Positions 56,337 through 64,000 of a stretch of 64,000 nt of DNA are shown piece by piece. Source of the stretch: Parahaliea mediterranea (GTDB taxonomy: Bacteria; Pseudomonadota; Gammaproteobacteria; Pseudomonadales; Halieaceae); the NCBI RefSeq assembly GCF_003402235.1, contig NZ_QEWO01000005.1:248001-312000 (forward strand), written 5' to 3'. The notes below the pieces were generated by a model, which saw nothing but the letters and a program-made list of their open reading frames with translations, did not search any database and was not told the DNA's origin. Within the stretch, counting starts at the first letter, position 1. Each line of letters begins with the position of its first letter. Position numbers and translations under genes: made by a program.

Positions 56337-57863
56337 ATGCCCCAGAGCTACATAAAACGCATACTCGACGCCCGTGTTTACGATGTGGCGCGGGAGACGC
56401 CGGTGCAGGACGCGGGCTTGATGTCGGCGCGCCTTGGCAATCGTGTGTGGCTCAAGCGCGAAGATTTGCAGCCGGTGTTCTCCTTCAAGCTGCGCGGCGC
56501 CTACAACAAAATGCACCAGCTCAGCGAGCAGGAGCGCGCGCGGGGGGTGGTGGCGGCATCCGCCGGCAACCACGCCCAGGGCCTGGCCATGGCCGCCCAG
56601 CGCATGGCGGTAAAGGCCACTATCGTCATGCCCCGCACCACGCCGCTGATCAAGGTGGATGCGGTGCGCAACTGGGGCGCCAAGGTGGTGTTGCACGGGG
56701 ACTCCTTTGAAGAGGCCGCCGCCAGGGCCCAGGAACTGGTGGACAGCAAGGGCCTGGTTTACGTGCACCCTTTCGACGACCCCGATGTGATTGCCGGTCA
56801 GGGTACAGTTGGCATGGAAATCGTGCGCCAGCGGCAGGAGCCGCTGCACGCGATTTTTGTGCCGGTGGGTGGCGGCGGCCTGCTGGCCGGTGTTGCCGCC
56901 TACATCCGCTATGTCTGGCCCGATACCCGCATCATCGGCGTAGAGCCGGAAGATGCCGCCTGCCTCAAGCTGGCGCTGGAGCGCGGCCGCCGCGACCGCC
57001 TGCCTGAAGTGGGGCTGTTCGCCGAGGGCTGCGCCGTGGCGCAGATCGGCAAGGAAACCTTCCGGGTGATTCGCGACACCGTGGACGAAGTCATCACCGC
57101 CACCACGGATGAAATGTGCGCGGCCATCAAGGACATCTTCGAGGACACCCGCAGCATTGCCGAGCCCGCCGGGGCACTGGCCCTGGCCGGCATGAAGAAG
57201 TATGTGGAGCGCAGCGGCGTGGCGGGGCAGGATCTGCTGGCCATTGTCAGCGGCGCCAACACCAACTTCGACCGCCTGCGCTACATTTCCGAGCGCACCG
57301 AAATCGGTGAGCAGCGCGAGGCGGTCATCAGCGTCACCATCCCCGAGCGCAAGGGCAGCTTCCGGGCGTTTTGCAGTGCCCTGGGGCGGCGCAACATCAC
57401 CGAATTCAACTACCGCTACGCCGGGCCGGACCGGGCCCTGGTGTTCGTGGGCCTCAGCATCACCCCCGGCCCCGACTTCCAGGAGCTGCTGGCCGAGCTG
57501 CGCGCCGACGGCTACGAGTGCGAAGACCTCACCAGCAACGAGATGGCCAAGCTGCACATCCGCCACATGGTAGGCGGGCGCGCGCCGGCGGAGGTCGACA
57601 ACGAAGTGGTCTACCGGGTGGAGTTTCCCGAGCGCCCCGGTGCGCTGCTCAGGTTCCTGTCTGGCCTTGGCCAGAACTGGAATATCTCCATGTTCCACTA
57701 CCGCAACCACGGTGCCGCCTACGGCCGCATTCTGGTGGGCGTGCAGGTGCCGCGCAACGAGCGCGGGCAGTTTCGCCAGGTGCTCGACGAGGTGGGTTAC
57801 CGCTACTGGGACGAGAGCGACAACGTGGCCTACCGGCTCTATCTCGGGCGCCCCGGCGCCTGA
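56337..57863 (+). CDS. ilvA: Threonine ammonia-lyase, biosynthetic
   Basis: The 508-residue PLP enzyme deaminates threonine to 2-oxobutanoate, starting isoleucine synthesis. The PLP lysine is in FSFKLRGAYNKM, near residue 56; the phosphate-binding loop is VPVGGGGLLAGVAAYI. The C-terminal third contains two ACT-like domains (ERKGSFRAFCSALG and ERPGALLRFLSGLG) that bind isoleucine and valine, so this is the feedback-regulated type. Length equals the E. coli biosynthetic enzyme. Confidence 0.95.
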   Translation: MPQSYIKRILDARVYDVARETPVQDAGLMSARLGNRVWLKREDLQPVFSFKLRGAYNKMHQLSEQERARGVVAASAGNHAQGLAMAAQRMAVKATIVMPRTTPLIKVDAVRNWGAKVVLHGDSFEEAAARAQELVDSKGLVYVHPFDDPDVIAGQGTVGMEIVRQRQEPLHAIFVPVGGGGLLAGVAAYIRYVWPDTRIIGVEPEDAACLKLALERGRRDRLPEVGLFAEGCAVAQIGKETFRVIRDTVDEVITATTDEMCAAIKDIFEDTRSIAEPAGALALAGMKKYVERSGVAGQDLLAIVSGANTNFDRLRYISERTEIGEQREAVISVTIPERKGSFRAFCSALGRRNITEFNYRYAGPDRALVFVGLSITPGPDFQELLAELRADGYECEDLTSNEMAKLHIRHMVGGRAPAEVDNEVVYRVEFPERPGALLRFLSGLGQNWNISMFHYRNHGAAYGRILVGVQVPRNERGQFRQVLDEVGYRYWDESDNVAYRLYLGRPGA

Positions 57864-58134
57864 TTGCCGCCCATCCGCCGGAAAATACGTAAAAAGTCGA
57901 ATTAACCCAGTGTTTATGCGGGTTTCTGGCTTTTAATCCCGCGGGCGCTGGGCTAGACTCGCCACAGTTTGTGACAAATTGCCAAATAAACTGTGCGAGC
58001 CAGTGACCCGGTTCTCACCGTGCATAAAAAGGGCTTCACAAACAGCGGGGATAGCGCCCAGGGCGACGGAGAGCGCCAGGGTTCAGGTGTGAAGCGCGAA
58101 GTGAAAGCGCAAATTTGAGCGAGAGTACCAGAAA
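57864..58134. other. Intergenic region after ilvA
   Basis: About 270 bases without a gene. It contains inverted GCGGG/CCCGC words around 57918-57943 and a TAGACT (57954) that could be a -10 for the small gene at 58135, but no convincing -35 with normal spacing. Confidence 0.4.
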
Positions 58135-58281
58135 GTGAAACGTAGACCGGATTTTCTGCTGATCCTGATGGCGGCATTTGGCGTGGGTGTGCTGGTCACC
58201 CTCATGATGCCCATGGCGGCGAATGACACCGTGGCCGCGCCGGCATCTGAGCTGCAGGCGGGTGTGATCGTCGAAGACTGA
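58135..58281 (+). CDS. Small predicted single-helix membrane protein
   Basis: A GTG at 58135 opens a 48-residue frame: a basic start (MKRRPD), a hydrophobic stretch of about 20 residues (FLLILMAAFGVGVLVTLMM) and a short polar C-terminus ending VIVED. This is the layout of many small bacterial membrane proteins. No family was recognised. The preceding ribosome site is weak. It lies alone between ilvA and the convergent fau gene. Composition and the clean basic-hydrophobic-acidic profile argue for a real gene, but this is inference. Confidence 0.5.
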   Translation: MKRRPDFLLILMAAFGVGVLVTLMMPMAANDTVAAPASELQAGVIVED

Positions 58282-58310
58282 GCCGGGCCGCCCTCGCGGG
58301 GCAGCGGTGT

Positions 58311-58907
58311 TCAGTCGCTGGGGCCGGTGCAGTGCACCAGGCCCTGTTCAGTCACCACGCAATCCAGTTTGATATCCCAGGGCTCAGCGGGTAGCCGGGC
58401 CACCTCCTGCACACTGTGGGCTAGCCCCACCAGCCAGCGCGGCCGGTGCGCCGCCAGGGTGCGGTCGTAATAACCGCCCCCCATTCCCAGCCGGTTGCCG
58501 GCGCGATCCCAGCCCACCAGCGGCAGCAGCATCAGGTCCAGTGCCGAAACCGGGCAGCGCGCCGCCGCTGCATCGGGCTCGGCGATGCCGTAGCGGTTAT
58601 TCACCAGGGAGCCACCTGCTTCCCAGAGTGCAAATTGCAGTTGTTTGCCGGCCGCCAGGCGCGGCAGGTACAGGTGTTTGCCGCTGCGTCGGCACAGGTC
58701 GGCGATGGGCTGCGGGTCAAGTTCGCCATCGGTGGCCAGGTACAGGGCAATGTGCTGCAGGGCGGCCCAGTCCGGCAATTGCTGGATATGCTGCGCCGCG
58801 GCCTTGGCGGCGGCTCGCTGCCCGGTCGGGTCAAGGCGACGGCGGCGCTCTCGCAGCGCGCTGCGCAGGCTGGCCTTGGAGCTGGGTGAGCAGGTGGATC
58901 GTGTCAT
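58311..58907 (-). CDS. fau: 5-formyltetrahydrofolate cyclo-ligase
   Basis: From ATG 58907 the product is 198 residues. It begins with the conserved helix SKASLRSALRERRRRLDP and has LYLPRLAAGKQLQFALW, DLMLLPLVGWDRAGNRLGMGGGYYDRTLA, the ATP and folate-binding segment of the family. The enzyme returns 5-formyl-THF to the active folate pool. A longer frame to 58967 would run into 6S RNA and is unlikely. It follows the 6S RNA by 11 bases, the same ssrS-fau (ygfA) arrangement as in E. coli. Confidence 0.93.
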   Translation of the reverse strand: MTRSTCSPSSKASLRSALRERRRRLDPTGQRAAAKAAAQHIQQLPDWAALQHIALYLATDGELDPQPIADLCRRSGKHLYLPRLAAGKQLQFALWEAGGSLVNNRYGIAEPDAAAARCPVSALDLMLLPLVGWDRAGNRLGMGGGYYDRTLAAHRPRWLVGLAHSVQEVARLPAEPWDIKLDCVVTEQGLVHCTGPSD

Positions 58908-58917
58908 GGAAGGGGAT

Positions 58918-59098
58918 GGATTCCCGGTATACCGCTGGCAGTGCTGCCCTTGAACCCGATGGTTCAAGGTGGTGGCTACCGAACCGCTTCAGGCTTTCCG
59001 GCTTGTACCGGACCTGCACAACAGCAGTCGCTGGCAGCCCCCGGTTGTACAAATATCGGCTCGAGGACTGTCTGCCTGGCGAATACACCAGGGATCCG
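58918..59098 (-). ncRNA. ssrS: 6S RNA
   Basis: On the minus strand the segment shows the gammaproteobacterial 6S words in order. The 5' arm has CAGTCCTCGAGCCGATATTT (59070-59051), and near the 3' end CACCTTGAACCATCGGGTTC (58969-58950), matching E. coli at these conserved places. The ends GGATCCC and GGGAATCC pair to form the closing stem, giving about 181 nucleotides against 184 in E. coli. A perfect TATAAT lies seven bases before the inferred 5' end. 6S RNA mimics an open promoter and holds sigma-70 RNA polymerase in stationary phase. zapA is upstream and fau downstream, the canonical setting. Confidence 0.93.
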
Positions 59099-59104
59099 CC
59101 GGCG

Positions 59105-59110
59105 ATTATA
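59105..59110 (-). promoter_or_regulatory. ssrS: -10 element of the 6S RNA promoter
   Basis: A consensus TATAAT on the minus strand at 59110-59105 lies seven bases before the predicted 6S RNA start at about 59098. No good -35 is visible at the usual distance. Confidence 0.65.
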
Positions 59111-59148
59111 GCGCAGTGAGCGGCGGGTTTCGCCCCGGCCAGTGGATA

Positions 59149-59472
59149 TCAGCCAATTTCCAGCTGGCGCAGGTGGTAGAGCGCATCGTCAATCTTGCGA
59201 TTGAGCTGGCTCACCTCGTTCGGGTCTGCGTCGGCGAGGCTGGTGCCGGGTTCGCCCTGCTCCGAGGCCTTGAGCAGTTCATAGCTGATATTGAGCGCCG
59301 CCATGACGGCGATGCGCTCCACGCCGATCACCTTGCCGGTGTCGCGGATGGCGCGCATCTGCTTGTCGAGGTAGCGGGCGGACACCAGCAACTCGGACTG
59401 CTGCTCTTGCGGGCAGGCGACCTGGTAGTCTTTGTCGAGGATGCGAACGGTGACAGTGTTGGGATGGCTCAC
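59149..59472 (-). CDS. zapA: Cell division protein ZapA
   Basis: The 107-residue protein has the ZapA start VTVRILDKDYQVACPQEQQSELLVSARYLDKQM, the globular head, and a C-terminal helix for coiled-coil tetramer formation. ZapA binds FtsZ and bundles its filaments at mid-cell. It lies just upstream of 6S RNA, as in E. coli, and four bases after the small ZapB-like gene. A slightly acidic linker (SEQGEPGTSLADADPNEV) separates the head from the final helix. Confidence 0.93.
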   Translation of the reverse strand: MSHPNTVTVRILDKDYQVACPQEQQSELLVSARYLDKQMRAIRDTGKVIGVERIAVMAALNISYELLKASEQGEPGTSLADADPNEVSQLNRKIDDALYHLRQLEIG

Positions 59473-59476
59473 GGTG

Positions 59477-59677
59477 CTACTCCATGGCCCGCAGGCGATC
59501 GATCATGGCTTCGACCTTGCCGCGTGCCAGTTCGTTCTTGTCGATCAGGTCTTTGCGCTCGGTTTCCCAGCGCGCGGCCTGGGCCTTGAGTGCCTGGTTT
59601 TCCTGGTTCAGATCCTGACACAGGCTGATCAACTGGTCGATCTTACTCTCCAGTGCCTTGAGCGGGTTGTCGGCCAT
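59477..59677 (-). CDS. ZapB-like coiled-coil protein (TIGR02449 type)
   Basis: The 66-residue protein is a continuous predicted coiled coil with heptad Leu/Ile spacing (LKALESKIDQLISLCQDLNQENQALKAQ). It belongs to a small family encoded next to zapA in Pseudomonas and relatives and resembles ZapB in length and structure. A role in the Z-ring with ZapA is inferred from position only. It starts the zapA transcription unit and is divergent from the ygfB-pepP genes. Confidence 0.82.
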   Translation of the reverse strand: MADNPLKALESKIDQLISLCQDLNQENQALKAQAARWETERKDLIDKNELARGKVEAMIDRLRAME

Positions 59678-59850
59678 GGCGTTATACTAGCGTGCGTTGC
59701 GGTGCCCTCACTATAGGCGGGCGCCACAATGAGGTCAACGCTCGCGCCCGTGGGGGCGTGAAATAAAACACTGATTTTTCAAAGGCCTGCCGGCGATTTC
59801 CAGTTTTAGCTGTAACTGGGTGGCGCCGCGGCCAACAGGCGGAACCCCCT

Positions 59851-60447
59851 ATGTTCGACGACTTGCCCGGCGCGGGCCGGGTATTCGATTTTGACGAAAT
59901 CGCCGACCACCTGGTAGAGCAGGGCGAACAGTGCTCGCCCTCGGAACTGCACGGCTGCCTGACCGGCCTGATGGCGGCCGGCGCCGTGGGCGAGCCCGCC
60001 GCCGGCCTCGCCGGCCTGAACCAGGCCCTTAACCTGGACCTGCACGGCGAGCTGGCCGAGTGCATGCTGGAGCTGTACAGCGTTACGCTGGCGGCCTTGC
60101 AGGACGAGGAATTTGACTTCCACCCCCTGCTGCCGGAAGACGACACCGACCTCGACCTGCGGGTGCTGGCGCTGGGCGCCTGGTGCCGGGGCTTTATGGC
60201 CGGCTACGCCCGGGCCACCGCCAGCGCCGGCAGCGGTGATGCCAGCCTGCCGGGTGACAGCGCGGAGATCCTGCGGGATATCGCCAACATCGCCCAGGCC
60301 GGTGTGGATGAAGATCTGCCGGAAGATGAATCCGAGGGCAATTACGCGGAGATCGTTGAATACCTGCGTTTTGCCGCACTGAATGTCTTCATGGACACCC
60401 AGGGACGCGCCGCCGCCAGTGATGCCGGCTCGCCGTCGCTGCACTGA
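59851..60447 (+). CDS. ygfB: YgfB/YecA family (UPF0149) protein
   Basis: The 198-residue acidic protein has the UPF0149 pattern SPSELHGCLTGLMAAG, FDFHPLLPEDDTDLDLRVLALGAWCRGFMAGYA and EILRDIANIAQAG. In Pseudomonas aeruginosa YgfB affects ampC expression and beta-lactam resistance through the regulator AlpA; that role has not been shown here. It opens the ygfB-pepP-ubiH-ubiI operon, and its stop overlaps the pepP start by one base. Confidence 0.9.
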   Translation: MFDDLPGAGRVFDFDEIADHLVEQGEQCSPSELHGCLTGLMAAGAVGEPAAGLAGLNQALNLDLHGELAECMLELYSVTLAALQDEEFDFHPLLPEDDTDLDLRVLALGAWCRGFMAGYARATASAGSGDASLPGDSAEILRDIANIAQAGVDEDLPEDESEGNYAEIVEYLRFAALNVFMDTQGRAAASDAGSPSLH

Positions 60448-61829
60448 TGGGCGCCGTGCAAAAACGCCCGGCGCAGAAGCCGGCGGCCACGGGTATCCCC
60501 CGGGCCGAGTACGCGCGCCGCCGCGGCCACTTCATGGCCATGATGGAGCCCGGCAGTATTGCCATCATCCCTTCGGCCCGGGAGCTGACGCGCAGCCGCG
60601 ACACCGAGTTTCCCTTTCGCCAGGACAGCGACTTTTACTACCTCTGCGGTTTTAACGAGCCGGACGCGGTCATGGTGCTGGTGCCGGGCCGCGAGCACGG
60701 TGAGTTCGTGATGTTCTGCCGCGAGCGCGACCCGCAAAAGGAGCTGTGGCACGGCTACCGCCAGGGCCCGGAGGGTGTGTGTGCCCACTACGGTGCCGAC
60801 GATGCGTTTCCGGTGGGGGATATCGACGACATCCTGCCGGGCCTGATCGAGGGGCGGCGGCGGGTGTACTACTCCATGGGCCGCAGTGCGGATTTCGATC
60901 GCCAGGTGATGACCTGGGTCAACCAGATCCGCGCACGCGAGGCCAGCGGTGCGGTGCCGCCGGGGGAGCTGACCGATCTCGACCACATGCTGCACGAGTT
61001 GCGCCTGATCAAAAGCGCCGCGGAGTTGCGGGTGATGCGTCGGGCCGGCGAGATCACCGCCCGCGCCCACTGCCGGGCCATGCAGTTCTGCCAGCCCGGC
61101 CAGTACGAATACCAACTGGAGGCAGAGATACTGCACGAGTTTGCCATGGCCGGCGCGCGCCACCCGGCCTATGCCACGATCGTGGGCAGCGGTGCCAACG
61201 GCTGCATCCTGCACTATGTGGACAACAGTGCGAAAATGAAAAAGGGCGAGCTGGTGCTGATTGACGCCGGCTGCGAACTGGAGGGCTACGCGGCGGATGT
61301 CACCCGCACCTTCCCGGTGGGGGGGCGCTTTAACCGCCAGCAAAAAGCCCTGTACGAGGTGGTGCTGGCGGCCCAGCAGGCCGCCTTCGAGGCCATTCGC
61401 CCCGGCAACCACTGGAACCAGCCCCATGACGAGACCGTGCGCGTCATCACCGAGGGTCTGGTGCGTTTGGGGCTTCTGAAGGGCAAGGTGTCCAGCCTGA
61501 TCGAGCGCGGCGCCTACCGCGATTTCTACATGCACCGGGCCGGCCACTGGCTGGGGCTGGATGTGCACGACGTGGGCGATTACCGGGTGGGCGGCGCCTG
61601 GCGGCTGCTGGAGCCGGGCATGGTGATGACCGTGGAGCCCGGCATCTACGTGGCGCCGGACAACCCGAAAGTGGAGCCACGCTGGCGCGGCATTGGCATC
61701 CGTATTGAAGATAACGTGGCCGTCACCGCGCAGGGCCACGACGTGCTGACCGAGGGCGTGCCGCGCACCGTGGCGGAGGTCGAGGCGCTCATGGCTGCGG
61801 GCGCGGCAAGCGCAACGGCCGGGCGATGA
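60447..61829 (+). CDS. pepP: Xaa-Pro aminopeptidase
   Basis: The 460-residue M24B metallopeptidase removes N-terminal residues next to proline. The N-terminal domain starts YARRRGHFMAMM; the pita-bread catalytic domain has metal ligands in VLIDAGCELEGYAADVTRTFPV (two Asp), HRAGHWLGLDVHDVG (His) and TVEPGIYV and IRIEDNV (two Glu). All five ligands are present. It overlaps ygfB upstream and ubiH downstream by a few bases. Its operon with ubiquinone genes is conserved in E. coli. Confidence 0.94.
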   Translation: MGAVQKRPAQKPAATGIPRAEYARRRGHFMAMMEPGSIAIIPSARELTRSRDTEFPFRQDSDFYYLCGFNEPDAVMVLVPGREHGEFVMFCRERDPQKELWHGYRQGPEGVCAHYGADDAFPVGDIDDILPGLIEGRRRVYYSMGRSADFDRQVMTWVNQIRAREASGAVPPGELTDLDHMLHELRLIKSAAELRVMRRAGEITARAHCRAMQFCQPGQYEYQLEAEILHEFAMAGARHPAYATIVGSGANGCILHYVDNSAKMKKGELVLIDAGCELEGYAADVTRTFPVGGRFNRQQKALYEVVLAAQQAAFEAIRPGNHWNQPHDETVRVITEGLVRLGLLKGKVSSLIERGAYRDFYMHRAGHWLGLDVHDVGDYRVGGAWRLLEPGMVMTVEPGIYVAPDNPKVEPRWRGIGIRIEDNVAVTAQGHDVLTEGVPRTVAEVEALMAAGAASATAGR

Positions 61830-63091
61830 GCAGCGCCCCCGCGGCCGTGCATCAGCAGCGCGATATCGTCATCGCCGGCGGCGGCATGGTGGGGGTCAGC
61901 CTCGCCCTGCTGCTGGCCGAGGCCCTGCCGCCAGCGGCGCGAATTACCCTGGTCGAGCGCTTTCCCTTCCCGGCGGCTGGCGCCACGGCGGCGCACCCCT
62001 CCTTCGACGCCCGTTCCACCGCCCTCAGTTACAGTTCGCGTTTGCTGTTCGAGCGCAGCGGCCTGTGGCCGGCGCTGACCGAACGCGCCTGCGCCATTGA
62101 TACCATCCATGTGTCGCGGCGCGGCCGCTTTGGCAGCGCGGTGCTGGCGGCGGCCGAGCACGGTTGGCCGGCCCTGGGCTATGTGGTGGAGAACAGCTGG
62201 CTTGGCCACGGCCTGGCCGAGGCGCTGCACCGGCAGGGGCGGGTTGAGGTGGTGAGCCCGGCCCAGGTCAGCCGGGTTGAGGCGGCGGGCGCGGGCTGCG
62301 CCGTGCATCTGCAGCAGGGCGATGAGGCACACTGCCTGCAGGCCAGCCTGCTGGTGGTGGCCGACGGAGCCGATTCCGCCCTGCGCGAATCCCTGGGCAT
62401 GACCTCGCGCGACAAGCCCTATGGCCAGCAGGCCCTGATCGCCAATGTCGCCTTTGCCGAGCCCCACCGTGGTTGTGCCTTCGAACGTTTTACCGGGTCC
62501 GGCCCGCTGGCCCTGCTGCCTTTGGTGGCGGCCGCTGGCAGCGCCCACCGCAGCGCCCTGGTGTGGGCCCTGCCGCCGGAGCGGGCCGAGGCCCTGCAGG
62601 CGGCGCCGGAAGCAGATTTCATCGCCGAGCTGCAACAGGCCTTTGGCTATCGCCTGGGCCGCTTTTTGCGCGCGGGAGAGCGGCACACCTATCCCCTGGC
62701 CCTGCGCCAGAGCAGCGAACAGGTGCGCCAGGGGGTGGTGGTGATGGGCAACGCGGCCCACACCCTGCACCCGGTGGCGGGGCAGGGCTTCAACCTGGCG
62801 CTGCGCGATGCCGCTCGCCTGGCGCAGGTATTGGCCGCCGCCGAGGACGGCCGCTATGGCGAGCTGGCGCTGCTGCAGCGTTACCTGCGCGCCCAGCAAG
62901 CGGACCAGCGGCGCACCATCGGCGCCAGCGATTTGCTGCCCGCCCTGTTCATGCACCCCGATCCGCTGCTGGGACTGGGGCGCGACCTGGCCCTGTCCGG
63001 GCTGGATGTGGCGCCCCGGCTGAAGCGCGAGTTTGTACGCTATGCCGCGGGCGTTGCCGCCCTGAATACGCGCGAGGAGGCTGCCCCATGA
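61826..63091 (+). CDS. ubiH: 2-octaprenyl-6-methoxyphenol hydroxylase UbiH
   Basis: The 421-residue flavin monooxygenase has the FAD-binding DIVIAGGGMVGVSLALLLAEAL, the middle motif LVVADGADSALRESLG and the C-terminal GNAAHTLHPVAGQGFNLALRD. UbiH hydroxylates the ring at C1 during aerobic ubiquinone synthesis. The N-terminus overlaps pepP by four bases; the next hydroxylase gene overlaps its end. Members are hard to tell apart; gene order (pepP-ubiH-ubiI) supports UbiH. Confidence 0.9.
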   Translation: MSSAPAAVHQQRDIVIAGGGMVGVSLALLLAEALPPAARITLVERFPFPAAGATAAHPSFDARSTALSYSSRLLFERSGLWPALTERACAIDTIHVSRRGRFGSAVLAAAEHGWPALGYVVENSWLGHGLAEALHRQGRVEVVSPAQVSRVEAAGAGCAVHLQQGDEAHCLQASLLVVADGADSALRESLGMTSRDKPYGQQALIANVAFAEPHRGCAFERFTGSGPLALLPLVAAAGSAHRSALVWALPPERAEALQAAPEADFIAELQQAFGYRLGRFLRAGERHTYPLALRQSSEQVRQGVVVMGNAAHTLHPVAGQGFNLALRDAARLAQVLAAAEDGRYGELALLQRYLRAQQADQRRTIGASDLLPALFMHPDPLLGLGRDLALSGLDVAPRLKREFVRYAAGVAALNTREEAAP

Positions 63092-64000
63092 ACGGCGGGC
63101 GGGATGTTGATATCGCCATCGTCGGCGCTGGCATGGCCGGCACCGCACTGGCGCTGGCGCTGTCTGGCCAGGGCCTGCGCCTGGCCCTGATCGAGTCGCG
63201 GCCGCTGCTGGCGGCGCCATTGCCCGCCGAGCGGGATGTCGCCAGTTTCGATACCCGGGTCAGCGCCCTCAGCCCGGAATCGGTTGCGCTGCTGGAGCGC
63301 CTAGCGGCCTGGCCGGACATCACCGCCTACCGGCACTGTCCCTATCAGCACATGACGGTGTGGGATGCCGAGGGCACCGGCCATATCGAATTCGACGCCG
63401 CGGATGTGGACTGCGCCGCCCTCGGCCACATCGTGGAGAATCGCGCGGTGGTCAACGCCCTGGTCGGTCGCCTGCAGGCGGCGGGCGATGTGCGGGTGGT
63501 GGCGGGCAAGCTTGCCGGGCTGGCGCGCGATGATGACGGCATCACCCTGTCGCTGGCGGAGGGTGAGAAACTGCGCGCCGGCCTGCTGGTGGCGGCGGAC
63601 GGCGCCTTGTCCAGCGTGCGTTCGATGATGGCGTTTCGCACCCGGGAGTGGGACTACGGTCACCGCGCCCTGGTCACCACGGTGATGACCGAGCAGCCGC
63701 ACCAGCACACCGCCTGGCAGCGCTTTTTGCCCTCCGGGCCGCTGGCCTTCCTGCCCCTGCCGGGCGAGTCCGGGCGCCCTGTGTGCTCCATCGTCTGGTC
63801 CCTGCAGGATGCGTTGGCCGACGAAGTGCTGTCCCTGGATGACAAGGCCTTCTGCCGGCGCCTGGGCGAGGCTTTCGAGCACCGCCTGGGCCGGGTGCTG
63901 GCGGCGTCCCCGCGCGCGGCCTTCCCCCTGCGCCAGCGCCACGCGGTGGATTACGTGCAGCCCCGCGTGGCCCTGGTGGGCGATGCCGCCCACACCATCC
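63088..64000 (+). CDS. Ubiquinone-pathway FAD hydroxylase (UbiI/VisC-like), cut by window end
   Basis: The first 304 residues are present. The FAD-binding DIAIVGAGMAGTALALALSG, LLVAADGALSSVRSM and the start of the GDAAHT motif at the very end are visible. It is a second flavin hydroxylase after ubiH, corresponding in position to ubiI (visC), which hydroxylates C5 in the ubiquinone ring. The remaining ~100 residues lie outside the window, so completeness is unknown. ATG 63088 overlaps the ubiH stop as ATGA. Confidence 0.86.
   Translation, partial: MNGGRDVDIAIVGAGMAGTALALALSGQGLRLALIESRPLLAAPLPAERDVASFDTRVSALSPESVALLERLAAWPDITAYRHCPYQHMTVWDAEGTGHIEFDAADVDCAALGHIVENRAVVNALVGRLQAAGDVRVVAGKLAGLARDDDGITLSLAEGEKLRAGLLVAADGALSSVRSMMAFRTREWDYGHRALVTTVMTEQPHQHTAWQRFLPSGPLAFLPLPGESGRPVCSIVWSLQDALADEVLSLDDKAFCRRLGEAFEHRLGRVLAASPRAAFPLRQRHAVDYVQPRVALVGDAAHTI

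Overview
The window is one contiguous stretch of a GC-rich gammaproteobacterial chromosome. The evidence is a set of conserved blocks in an order familiar from Pseudomonas and its relatives: priA-argS-SPOR-hslVU-DUF971, ubiE-ubiJ-ubiB-hisI-hisE-tatABC, ponA against pilMNOPQ-aroK-aroB-gltBD-hemE, and zapA-6S RNA-fau opposite ygfB-pepP-ubiH-ubiI. The singlet-oxygen sigma factor module and the pnt genes suggest a marine Cellvibrionales- or Halieaceae-type organism. That placement is inference; there is no rRNA gene to test it.

Layout. (1) 1-4939: the end of a soluble sugar dehydrogenase, then a FAN1-like VRR-NUC nuclease overlapping a DinG/XPD-like helicase that carries its own N-terminal PD-(D/E)XK nuclease. 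(2) 4936-9695: an ECF sigma factor/ChrR anti-sigma pair, divergent from an operon of FAD oxidoreductase, DUF1365 protein and cyclopropane fatty acid synthase. Matching TGATCC-type promoters face away from each other between them. (3) 10206-12998: pntAA-pntAB-pntB proton-translocating transhydrogenase. (4) 13113-19417: a chromosomal integron. intI points left; nine or so cassettes point right, bounded by attC sites at about 14.8, 15.2, 15.95, 16.7, 17.2, 17.65, 18.05, 18.75 and 19.4 kb. Cassette products include a SnoaL-like protein, a possible RNase H-fold protein, a UDG-like protein, a YnfA-like membrane protein, two unknown membrane proteins, a reversed ParD/ParE pair with a frameshifted toxin, and a BrnT/BrnA pair. 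The DNA is visibly more AT-rich than its surroundings. (5) 19483-24363: a 5'-truncated HPP gene, cstA, terC and an MsbA-like ABC exporter. (6) 24367-36698: tatCBA, hisEI, ubiquinone genes, hslUV, argS and priA, all leftward. (7) 36932-53943: rpmE, malic enzyme, ponA (leftward), pilMNOPQ, aroK, aroB, gltBD. (8) 54368-64000: hemE, rpiA, ilvA, a small membrane ORF, fau, 6S RNA, zapA and a ZapB-like gene, then ygfB-pepP-ubiH and a cut-off ubiI-type hydroxylase.

Working together: the integron is the accessory part and carries two toxin-antitoxin cassettes, a common way of stabilising long arrays. The ECF/ChrR module links photooxidative stress to membrane lipid modification. Ubiquinone genes occur in two separate blocks (ubiE/J/B and ubiH/ubiI). 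The rest is core housekeeping. No CRISPR array, tRNA, rRNA, prophage or insertion sequence was seen.
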